From: a virus | Reading direction: 5' to 3' (one strand) | Virus record (IMG/VR): IMGVR_UViG_3300018083_000058 | Location: 1-42,721 of that record | DNA length: 42,721 bases | Part shown: positions 30,370-38,800 of the stretch, one piece after another | Numbering within the stretch: the stretch's first letter is position 1 | Layout: every line of letters begins with the position of its first letter | Notes under the pieces: generated by a model | What the model was told of the DNA's origin: nothing | What the model saw: only the letters and a program-made list of their open reading frames with translations | Database searches by the model: none | Translations under genes and position numbers: made by a program

Positions 30370-30795
30370 ATGCACACCATTGCGATTCCCATGAGAGCGA
30401 GACTCTACTTACTCGCGCTGATCGGCCAGGAGTCAGGCGGCTTGGAGGACGAGAAGCGGATGCTCTCGACCGAGCTCTTGTACAAGCTCGAGCTACCCGC
30501 CGGAGAAATGGCCCTGTACGAGACGCCCGTCCCGCAGGGCGGCGCTTACCTGCACCTCGACCGGATCGCGCAGGCCCCGGTACTGGAGAAGGAGTTTTCG
30601 GGGGCCGAGCTCCGGCGGGCGCAGTCCATTCTGCTCGAATGGAAGAACTACCGGCCTGGCGATGACCGCTTCATCCGCCCGTTGCTCAAAGACATTCGCG
30701 CGGCGCTCGAAACCGAGGAGTCTGGTGGACAGGCCGATGCCCTCCTGCGGGTCACCAACGGCGCACCAAAGGTTACCGGGCGGCGCGCAGGATAA
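30370..30795 (+). CDS. Hypothetical protein, 141 aa
   Basis: A soluble, Leu/Glu-rich helical protein with a Gly/Pro turn (LELPAGEMALYETPVPQGG), following the fibre gene by seven bases. The ATG at 30370 has TAGGAG seven bases upstream; an in-frame start at 30331 lies inside the fibre gene. No motif or family recognised; it could be a fibre chaperone by position only. Confidence 0.55.
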   Translation: MHTIAIPMRARLYLLALIGQESGGLEDEKRMLSTELLYKLELPAGEMALYETPVPQGGAYLHLDRIAQAPVLEKEFSGAELRRAQSILLEWKNYRPGDDRFIRPLLKDIRAALETEESGGQADALLRVTNGAPKVTGRRAG

Positions 30796-30825
30796 GATCA
30801 GCAAGTCCGTTAGAAAGGAACCAAC

Positions 30826-31314
30826 ATGAAAACCCCCGTCAAAGCCGCTCCCCGATCTGCTCCCACCTCGATCGATCCTTCGAAGATCCTGGTCAGAGCG
30901 ATGAAGGGCTACCTCTACAGCCCATTCACCAAGCGGCTCTATTACACCTACAACCGGCAGGAAGTCGGACCTTCGGAATACGAACGGCCCTGGTCGGTCA
31001 ACCCCAACTACGGCTTCGAGACTCCTATTTATCCGTTGAACCCGGTTGACTACCCCACTGCCGAAACCGCCAACACCATCCTTGAATGGGCCAGGGCGCA
31101 ATGGCCGTCGAGCGGCCTGATCTTTGACATCTACGTTCCCACGCCAGAGGGCCACGTTACGCAACTGCAGTATTGGTTGGTGGCCTGGAACGGCCAGGAC
31201 GTGTTCGAGATCTACAGCGCCGGCTGGTGGGCATTCGATCTCGACAAGGACGGCCAGCAGGCCGCCTACGAGCAGCGCACCGCCGAACTGCGCGATGCGG
31301 GATTCTCAGTTTAA
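30826..31314 (+). CDS. Hypothetical protein, 162 aa
   Basis: A basic, Pro-rich head (MKTPVKAAPRSAPTS) followed by an aromatic alpha/beta body (LYSPFTKRLYYTYNRQEVGP, QLQYWLVAWNGQDVFEIYSA) and an acidic tail. A GAAAGGAACCAAC leader supplies the ribosome binding site. No signal peptide or catalytic motif. Lies between the fibre and the holin-like gene, so a tail or lysis role is possible but not shown. Confidence 0.55.
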   Translation: MKTPVKAAPRSAPTSIDPSKILVRAMKGYLYSPFTKRLYYTYNRQEVGPSEYERPWSVNPNYGFETPIYPLNPVDYPTAETANTILEWARAQWPSSGLIFDIYVPTPEGHVTQLQYWLVAWNGQDVFEIYSAGWWAFDLDKDGQQAAYEQRTAELRDAGFSV

Positions 31315-31335
31315 GGGAGTGTAGACTTGGTGCAA

Positions 31336-31408
31336 CTCGCTGGCCCGTCACTGGGCTAATCTCCGCAGGCCGGCGAGGCAGAGCGGTCGACCCGATGCGG
31401 CCGCTCTG
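31336..31408 (+). ncRNA. Structured leader RNA before the membrane protein gene
   Basis: Two stems lie side by side in the 112-base gap: CTCGCTGG (31336-31343) pairs with CCGGCGAG (31370-31377, one G-T), and CAGAGCGG (31379-31386) pairs with CCGCTCTG (31401-31408). A smaller GCCC/GGGC stem fits inside the first. An A-run with the ribosome binding site follows, not a T-run, so this is not a terminator. A regulatory leader for the downstream gene is likely; no known riboswitch is recognised. Confidence 0.45.
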
Positions 31409-31426
31409 TAAAAAAAAGGAGTCCGT

Positions 31427-31615
31427 ATGCCAATCATTCAGGTCATGGTGGTCATTATCGTTGTCGGCGTGCTGCTGTACTTCGCCAATCTGTATATCCC
31501 GATGGCAACGCCGATTAAGCAAATCCTCAACATCGTTGTCATTCTCTTCTTGGTCCTGTGGCTGCTCTCGGTTTTTGGTCTGCTCCCTGGTGGCACGGTT
31601 CCCCGTCTCAAATGA
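31427..31615 (+). CDS. Small two-helix membrane protein, holin-like, 62 aa
   Basis: Two hydrophobic helices (VMVVIIVVGVLLYFANLYI and ILNIVVILFLVLWLLSVFG) are separated by a short charged loop, with little else. This matches small phage-encoded membrane proteins resembling the Thivi_2564-type family. In phages such a gene could act as a holin or antiholin, but no lysin lies adjacent. The start follows AAGGAG. Confidence 0.6.
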   Translation: MPIIQVMVVIIVVGVLLYFANLYIPMATPIKQILNIVVILFLVLWLLSVFGLLPGGTVPRLK

Positions 31616-31671
31616 GATCAAAACATTTCGCGGGTTTCCTGTCAGCCGGGGTAGTAGGATAAATCAATCGC

Positions 31672-33231
31672 ATGGCAAAACTCGACGATCAGATCGCGCA
31701 AGATCGACAGAAGGTTACTGCCGGTGGGGATCAGACCCAGGCAGAGAACCGGCAGCGCTCCAATGTAGCCCGTCAACGCCGCGTTCCGATGTTGGAGCAG
31801 ATGGATGAAGCCTACGACCCGATGATCGGCGGCCGCGGCGGCTACAACCCACAAGAGGCTGCCGACGTTCGCGGCGACTACACCGGCATCCCCACGACGC
31901 CGGAAGAATTCCAGAGCAATCAGTTCACCGGCCAGGAATACAACGACATCATGGGCACGCCTTGGGACAGGGCGGCCTACTACGATCCCGAGTCGGACAT
32001 GGCGCGCACGTACGAGTCGAGCGGGCGGGTGCGCGGCGCGGTCGATCAGTATGGCAACGACGTCGACCGGTACGGCAACGAGTTGACTCAATCGATCGAC
32101 GAGAAGGGACTCTCGATCGATCCCCGCTATAAAGAGATGCAGGATGCCACGATCATGCAGACCGGCTCTGACCGGCGCAAGGCAGTGGATCCGGCGCTCC
32201 TGCGCGCCGACGCAGGCGCTCTCGACACGATCAGGATGTCGCCCGAGGAATACCAACAAACCCTCACCGCTGGCGGCAACGTAATCGGGGAAGGCTACCG
32301 GGCAGCGGCTGACGATGTCGCGCGCCGCTCGCGCGCCGCCGGGGTAAATCCCTTGGGTATGGCGGCTGCCCGCGAGAGACTCGAACGCAGTTCGGCGGTC
32401 GATCGCGGAGACGCGATGCTCAGGGCCAAGGTCGCGGCTGGAGCAGCCCGCGCTGGCCGGGCCGGAACCGCCGAGGAGTTCCGCATGCGCGGCGAGGAGT
32501 CGGCCTCCGATCGGATGGCCCGCGCGGCGATGGAAGCCGGTGAGTTCGAGTACGGCTCGCGGGCCGGGCTCGAGGACCAGCGCCTCAATGCGGCCCGGGA
32601 TATATCTGGGCGCAAATTGGACGTGGGCAAGACGAAGCTGGGGGCGGCTGGGGATCTGGGCCGCACGCGGGTCGGTGCCGAAGAGGGCGCTGGTCAGCGC
32701 GAACAGCAGGCCCGGCAATTCAACACCGCCACTGGGACCGAGATCGTCACCGGCATCGAGAAGGACACCGCCGCGCGACGGGCGGGCCTCGCCGAGAACC
32801 GGCAAAAGACCAACTTCGCCAACCAGGACGCCCGGTTCCGGCAGGGAATGGACGTGCAGCAGGCCAAGCGGCAGGGCTCGCAGACGGTCGCTGATAAGCG
32901 GCTCAGTCAACAGGAAACGGCCCTTAGCTGGAAAGAGCGGCAGGAGGCGGCGGCCCGGGCCGAGGAAGAAGGCGGCTACGATCGCGAGCAACGGGCCTTC
33001 GAGTTCAAGACCGGGGCCCAGGATCAAGCCACGCAGAATCAGTTGCGGCGCGACGAGCGGGTACGGGGCTGGGAGAAGGTCGGCGGCATGATTGTCGGCG
33101 GCGTGGGTGCCGCTGCCAGTGGCGGGCTCCTTCCAGGAGCGGGCGCTGCAGCAAAGGTGGCCAGCCCGGCCATGAAAGCAGCCAAGGGAGCCGCTGGATT
33201 AGGGAACGCGCCCAAAGCAATCAGGTACTGA
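31672..33231 (+). CDS. Ejection-type internal virion protein 1, 519 aa
   Basis: Almost all alpha-helical and charged with many Arg/Glu/Gln, as in T7 gp14/15 or P22 gp7/16-type internal proteins. The C-terminal 60 residues are hydrophobic and Gly-rich (GMIVGGVGAAASGGLLPGAG), a likely membrane-inserting segment. It is followed by two more genes before the giant gene, giving the three-to-four protein ejection block of short-tailed phages. No clear ribosome binding site lies before the ATG. Confidence 0.65.
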   Translation: MAKLDDQIAQDRQKVTAGGDQTQAENRQRSNVARQRRVPMLEQMDEAYDPMIGGRGGYNPQEAADVRGDYTGIPTTPEEFQSNQFTGQEYNDIMGTPWDRAAYYDPESDMARTYESSGRVRGAVDQYGNDVDRYGNELTQSIDEKGLSIDPRYKEMQDATIMQTGSDRRKAVDPALLRADAGALDTIRMSPEEYQQTLTAGGNVIGEGYRAAADDVARRSRAAGVNPLGMAAARERLERSSAVDRGDAMLRAKVAAGAARAGRAGTAEEFRMRGEESASDRMARAAMEAGEFEYGSRAGLEDQRLNAARDISGRKLDVGKTKLGAAGDLGRTRVGAEEGAGQREQQARQFNTATGTEIVTGIEKDTAARRAGLAENRQKTNFANQDARFRQGMDVQQAKRQGSQTVADKRLSQQETALSWKERQEAAARAEEEGGYDREQRAFEFKTGAQDQATQNQLRRDERVRGWEKVGGMIVGGVGAAASGGLLPGAGAAAKVASPAMKAAKGAAGLGNAPKAIRY

Positions 33232-33244
33232 AAAGGGATTTTAA

Positions 33245-34375
33245 ATGCCAAGTTACTGGGAAAACGATCTTCCGCCTGCAGCGGGCGCTGCGCCAGCGGC
33301 ACCTAAGCCTATGGGGGCTGCACCGGCTCCGATGGGCCAGCCTCAACAGCCGCGGCGTCCGATGGGACGCGCGCAAGGCCAGCAACCGGGAGGCGCTCCC
33401 GGCGGTCAGGGCCGATGGTGGCAGAATCCGGGTTCCGCAGTCCGTCCTCCGATAGCGGCTGCGGCGCCGGGCGGCGCTCCTCCGGCAGCTACTTCTCCTC
33501 CGGCTGGTGGAGCGCCACCGGCAGCGGCTCCTCCCGCGCCTGGAGCTCCTCAACCGTGGTCGATGGCCAGCCAAGCCAACCGATTCGCGCCACCGCCAGC
33601 CGCAGCGGCACCGGCTCCCCCGCCTGCAGCCGCACCGCCCCCAGCCGCTGCGCCACCACCAGCGCAGGGAACTTCTTTGCAAGCCGCTCCTCCCGGAGCC
33701 GAACAGGCAGCCCAGAAATCTTTCCAAATGTATGGGGATGCTTATCCGTCTCGGGAAAATGATCCAAGAGGCCAGGATCCCAGATCGGACGAGGCGCGGG
33801 CGGCGGAACAACAGCAGTACGACCGGAGCCGCATGGAGTACAGTGTCGACCGCCTGCGCGATGCGGGGGGCGTTCGGGGACCGAATGGGCAGCCGCTTCC
33901 TGGCCGGGGCGGCGAGCGCCGCGCGTGGGACGAGAGGCCCGGCGGTCCACAGGCTTCGAGCCCATATGACAGGAGCAGTTATTATGAACCCGATCGCCGC
34001 AGCCGGGCATTTGGACCGGCACCGCCCACGGGTGTGGCCTCGTACGGGGTGGGCCCGGTCGGCGGTGGCGAAGAGCCTCCTCTCGCAGGACCGGAAGGCG
34101 GCGGCGGCGAGACTGCCGTTCGGTCGATCGAGCCCGGCGAAGGCGGCGGCCCCCGCTGGGAGCAGGCAATACAGGGCGGGCTGGCTCCAATGGGCGGGCC
34201 TCCGAAGCCTCCTCTACAACCCGAAGGCACAAGCGTACGGCGTCTCGAGGGAGGCGGCGGCGGGCGTGAGCAAATGATGCGGCAGATTCAGATGCAGAAC
34301 ATGCGCGGTCGCGGGCCGATGATGGGCCGCCGGCCGATGCCAATGGGACGAGGACGAGGACCAGCCAGCTACTAA
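33245..34375 (+). CDS. Pro/Ala/Gly-rich low-complexity protein, 376 aa
   Basis: The first seven residues are MPSYWEN, matching MPNYWED in the next gene. The body is low complexity (Pro/Ala stretches, then Gln/Arg and Gly-rich parts, RRPMPMGRGRGPASY end) and likely disordered. A linker or ejection-associated protein is possible. Antisense and shifted open frames here are composition artefacts. Confidence 0.6.
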   Translation: MPSYWENDLPPAAGAAPAAPKPMGAAPAPMGQPQQPRRPMGRAQGQQPGGAPGGQGRWWQNPGSAVRPPIAAAAPGGAPPAATSPPAGGAPPAAAPPAPGAPQPWSMASQANRFAPPPAAAAPAPPPAAAPPPAAAPPPAQGTSLQAAPPGAEQAAQKSFQMYGDAYPSRENDPRGQDPRSDEARAAEQQQYDRSRMEYSVDRLRDAGGVRGPNGQPLPGRGGERRAWDERPGGPQASSPYDRSSYYEPDRRSRAFGPAPPTGVASYGVGPVGGGEEPPLAGPEGGGGETAVRSIEPGEGGGPRWEQAIQGGLAPMGGPPKPPLQPEGTSVRRLEGGGGGREQMMRQIQMQNMRGRGPMMGRRPMPMGRGRGPASY

Positions 34376-34378
34376 GCC

Positions 34379-35848
34379 ATGCCGAACTACTGGGAAGACG
34401 ACCCCACAGATCCGTTCTCTCTATCGAGGCGATATGCTCCGGCTTCCCCGGCTGCTCCGGTCACGAGTCAGTTTGCCAAGTATCAACCGGACGCGCCGAT
34501 GCCTGATACGGGCTGGGGCTCACCGCCGGAAATGGCCATGCCATCCGGTATCCCCAAACTGCCCCGGTCGATGTCCAAGTACAAGCAGGACGACTGGATC
34601 AATCCAGGGCAGGATCCGTTTTACGAGACCTGGGAGAGCGACTGGAACTCGGCGGTAGCCAGGAAGGATGCCGCGCTCAAGGGCAAGCCCAGGATCGGCG
34701 ACAAGCAATACGACCTTCCGATGTGGCAGAAGGCCCTGATGACCGGCGCGAATGCGTTTGCCGGGTACATCAATGCCGGACGCCGCACCCACGTCGATCC
34801 GATCGACCAGGCGACCTTGCGCCGCCGCCCGAAATACGAAGAGGCGATGGACCTCTGGGAGACCCAAGGCAAGGCGATCGACCAGGAATTGAACAACCTG
34901 CAGAGCAAATACAGCCTGCGGCGGCAGAAGCATCAGGACACGATCGCCGACCGTGCGGCGAGCCTACAGGAACGCTCGGCCAGACGCCTGGAAGAGCAGG
35001 CTGACCGGCAGGGCGACCTCATATCGTCGCAGATCGACGAGAACCAAGCCCAAGGAGAGCACAACCGGGCCCAGGCAGCGTACCAGCGGGAACTGGCGAA
35101 GAAGGCGGCCACTAGGCAGGAGTACATCCCCGCCGGTCGCGGCCAGATGTTCAAGACGAGCACCGAGGAATTTCTTGGAGATCCTTACAAGTCGCCGGAA
35201 GAGATCAAGCAGGAGGCCGAAGACAAGCGCGCCGATGAAGCTGAATCGATGGGCTTTGAACCCGGCTCTCTCGAGTACTGGAACTACGTGAAGAAGGCCG
35301 GGATCTGGCGGCCCCGCGCGCCCGGCACCGGCCTCCACGGCGCACTGACCGCGAACCAGGAGCAACTCCAAGCCGAACGGGTAGCCAAGCGAATGGCTGC
35401 CATGAGTGATGAAGAGCGCACCAATCCCCAGACTGGGGAGCCCGGCCTCAACGAGATCCGGGAGCGGTTCGGCGTACTACTCAAAGCCGCTTACGCGCAG
35501 GCCAAGAAGACCAACAAGCCGCCGGTCATTCCGCCAGCCGCTGTCGAACGGTTCAACGCCGCCACCGACAAGCTGATTGAAAACTTGAAGACCAAGCTAG
35601 ACTTGGGGCAACTCGGCGGCGGCCGGGCCGAGTACGACGCGCGGGTACAGGGCCTGAAGAAGTGGACCCCGCCGAAGCCGGAAGCGGCTGGAGCACCTAC
35701 CCCGGCTGCGGCCCCCGCACCGGCTGCGGCTCCTGCGGCACCTACTACCCCAACCACCGGACAGCAGAAGGGCACGTTCGGGGGCTGGGGAGACTGGGAT
35801 ACGCCGAAGCCGCCGCGCAGGACTCTCGAATCATTTGGCGGGCGTTAA
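34379..35848 (+). CDS. Ejection-type internal virion protein 2, 489 aa
   Basis: Opens with MPNYWEDDPTD (shared with the preceding gene). A helical, charged middle (LNNLQSKYSLRRQKHQDTIA; SLQERSARRLEEQADRQGD) has coiled-coil character, and the tail is Pro/Ala-rich ending in GWGDWDTPKPPRRTLESF. No catalytic motif visible. Its stop is followed immediately by the ATG of the giant gene, so the block is cotranscribed. Confidence 0.6.
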   Translation: MPNYWEDDPTDPFSLSRRYAPASPAAPVTSQFAKYQPDAPMPDTGWGSPPEMAMPSGIPKLPRSMSKYKQDDWINPGQDPFYETWESDWNSAVARKDAALKGKPRIGDKQYDLPMWQKALMTGANAFAGYINAGRRTHVDPIDQATLRRRPKYEEAMDLWETQGKAIDQELNNLQSKYSLRRQKHQDTIADRAASLQERSARRLEEQADRQGDLISSQIDENQAQGEHNRAQAAYQRELAKKAATRQEYIPAGRGQMFKTSTEEFLGDPYKSPEEIKQEAEDKRADEAESMGFEPGSLEYWNYVKKAGIWRPRAPGTGLHGALTANQEQLQAERVAKRMAAMSDEERTNPQTGEPGLNEIRERFGVLLKAAYAQAKKTNKPPVIPPAAVERFNAATDKLIENLKTKLDLGQLGGGRAEYDARVQGLKKWTPPKPEAAGAPTPAAAPAPAAAPAAPTTPTTGQQKGTFGGWGDWDTPKPPRRTLESFGGR

Positions 35849-38800
35849 ATGGCCAGAAAGTTCGACCTCGACGGGGCACGCCGGGAGGGTTATACCGATA
35901 CCCAGATTGCCGATTACCTTGCTGGCTCGCAGGGTTTCGATATCGCCGGGGCCCGCAAGGAAGGCTACACCGACCAGGAGATAATCGGGCACCTCAACAA
36001 GCCCGAGGGAGCGGAACTGCCCCAGGTAGGGCAGACGCCCGCGATGGCTCCGTCCTCGATTGGACCGATCAGCACTCCTCCACCCGCTGGCTGGACGACG
36101 ATGCAGGAGACGCCTTGGTCGACTCCGTACGATATAAAGGTTCCCGGCGCCGAGCGCACCGGCCTCCCCGGCGTGCAGGGCGCGGCGATCCCACCTACGC
36201 TGGGCGGCCCGCCTCTCCGGCCTCGTCCTTTGCCACCGTCCCAGCAAACCTTCGGAGCGCCGCTTCGATACGAGGAGCCACCGATCAGGGGCACTCACCG
36301 CGCCGAGAAGTACTACCAACAGCCGGAGGTAAGACCGGACTGGGGGCCGCAGCCGGCTGACCGTGGACTCTTAGAAAGCGGGGGAGGCGCGTGGGCCGAG
36401 GGTTGGCGTGGACTGCAGGGCACGATCGGCTCAGGAGCCGAGGCAGTAGGAGTCGTTGGCCGGGAGGCATTCCCACAGAGTCGACCGATGCAATCGGTGT
36501 TCGACACCGTTTATGACGTTGGCCGGTACATCCAGCCGGATAATCAGGAGTTCACAGAGCGGCGCACCGCCCAACAGGTCTGGGAAGACCCGAGCTTATA
36601 CGGGGCGGCCCAGTGGGGAATCGAGTCGCTGGCGCAGGGAGCGCCGAGCATCATCACCAGTGCTACGGCGAGCGCCATTCATCCGCTGCTCGGCAAGGTT
36701 GTCACCTACCTGATGAGCGCCGGGGAGATCAAGCAAAACCTTGAGCAACAGGGCCACGGCGAAGTGGACGCTTCAAAAGCGGCGCTTATGTTCGGGTTCC
36801 CGTCTTCGTGGCTGGAAAACTTCGAGCCGATGCGGATCGTGTCTGCTCTCAAGAAGGTTCCGGTCAAGCAAACCCTGAAGGAGATTCTGGAGCAGACCGC
36901 CAAGAAGATGAGCCTCATGAAGCGCACCGGGGCAGCCGGGCTTGAGGGGCTGTATGAAGGCGCGACCGAGGGAGGCCAGACCGCTATCTCGGAATTCGCC
37001 AACTACTTCCTGGGCGGCGAGGTTCCGAACGCCACCGAACTGTTCTGGAAGATCTTTAACGATACCGCCGCAGGCATGGTCCCCGGCTGGGTCGGCGGCG
37101 GCATACAGCAGAGAGCCGAGGCCAAGCACTCGGCTGAGGCCCGCGAGTTCATGGAGGAGCTCGAACGGAACGATCCGCTCGGCAAGTACATGGGCGATCG
37201 CAACGCCAGGATGGCAGGCACTGGCCCGGGCAATGTAACTTCCCCAGAAGGCCCGAATCCGCCGATCTCGCCGGTCCCTGGTGTTTCCTTCCAAGGCGAT
37301 CCCACGAGCCTCGTGCCGACCCAGGCCCCGGCCCAGCGCCCGATCGCCGACCCGGTCCAGGTCTACGAGGAGGCCAAGGCATTCGCTTCGAACTTCCCGG
37401 AGCTTGGCGTAAGCTCCCTGGTGAAGAAGTTCAACGTCACGCGCGACGGAGCCCGGCAGATCCTCGATCGCCTCGTCGAGGAAGGCGTCTTCGCTCCCAA
37501 GCCGACCCGGGACGGCGGCACCGTCTTCACCAATCTGGCCCTGCAGGCCGAGCGCGGCGGCAAGGCCGCGGTGGTCAAGCCGAAGACGGACGAGGAGCTC
37601 GAGCAGGAGCTCGTCGCGCAGCGGCAGGTAGTTCCCCAGCAAACCCTCGACAACCTGCGTTCCGCGCTGGAAACACTCCAGAGCCTCACTGGCCAGGAGC
37701 CCGGCTACGCCGACATCGTCGCTCAGGCCCAGGCGGTGATCGACCGCTTCCGCCGCGTGTCTGCAAAGAAGGGCGTCGACGCCGACGCGATCATCAGCGG
37801 GCTCACGGGAGGAGCGCCCCAGGTTCAACAGCCGAAGCCGCCGGCCAAGGCGGCCAAGGCTCCTACACCTCCTACACCGCCGGAGCCACGGGTAACCGCT
37901 GAAGAGCACGCTACTCAATGGGAGCAATCGCAGATCGAACGCGGGCTTGAGAAGGAAAGCCAGCGCGTCTTCGGTAAACCTTTCGGAGATCTCACTCCAC
38001 TCAATCAGTGGATCATTCGAGGGAACGTCCCCGGCGCCGAACAAGAAGCAAAACCCGCTCCGAAAGTGCCCGCCCCCGCGCCACCGGTTGTCCAGCAAGC
38101 GGCTCCTGGCGAGGAGATGGAGCAGCCGCCGCCGGCCCTCGAACGGGACTTGCCGCCGGAAACCGGAGCAGAGAAGCAGGAACCGATCCCGGTCCCAACA
38201 GAAGAGCAGGCCAAGCGCGAGGCGTTCATCCGGGCCCGCTACTACAACAAGCCGGAGAAGTGGTACGAATCCGTGGAGGGCCCAGGCCCGCGCCCGGAGT
38301 GGAACAACGTCGTCGACCACTTTGCCCGCGTGGCGAGCAAGCAGCAGGGCCTCTCGATCCAAGCCATAGCCAAGGAAGAGGTTCTAGCCCATCGCAGAGG
38401 TCTCGCGACAGTCCAACAGAAAGGGGGACCACAGGGACTCGAACAACCGCCGTCAGCATTGGAGCGGGCCCAACCGCCTGCTCCAGCGGCAGTCGCACCG
38501 GAAGACCTCCGGGTCGAAGAGAAGAAGGACGGCAAGACCGTCACCCTCAACTACTACCAGCCCGATGGCACCTATGTCGGTTTTGGCAAGTATATCGGCC
38601 GCTTCAGCCTCATCGTGCAGGTCGAGCCTAAGTTCCGCCGCCTGGGCTACGGGACGCGCATTCACGGGGATATGCAGAAGCGGGGTGTCACCGACTCGAC
38701 CGCCGGAACTCCCGAGGGCAAGGCTCTGCTTGAGAGCCGGGGATGGGTAGAGGGAGAGACTCCTGACCAGTTCAGCCCGCCTGGGTTTAAGGAGAAGGAA

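Noticed and set aside
31379-31415. Hairpin at 31379-31408 as a terminator
   Set aside because: It is followed by an A-run and the ribosome binding site of the next gene on the plus strand, so intrinsic termination is unlikely.
31642-33027. 461-residue minus-strand frame opposite the ejection protein
   Set aside because: Composition artefact opposite a coding gene with good start context.
33415-33762. 115-residue shifted frame within the Pro/Ala-rich gene
   Set aside because: Ser/Arg-rich product without start signal, explained by the repeated Pro/Ala codons of the real frame.
36773-38362. 529-residue minus-strand frame inside the giant gene
   Set aside because: Antisense shadow of the giant frame; Leu/Arg-rich with no start signal.
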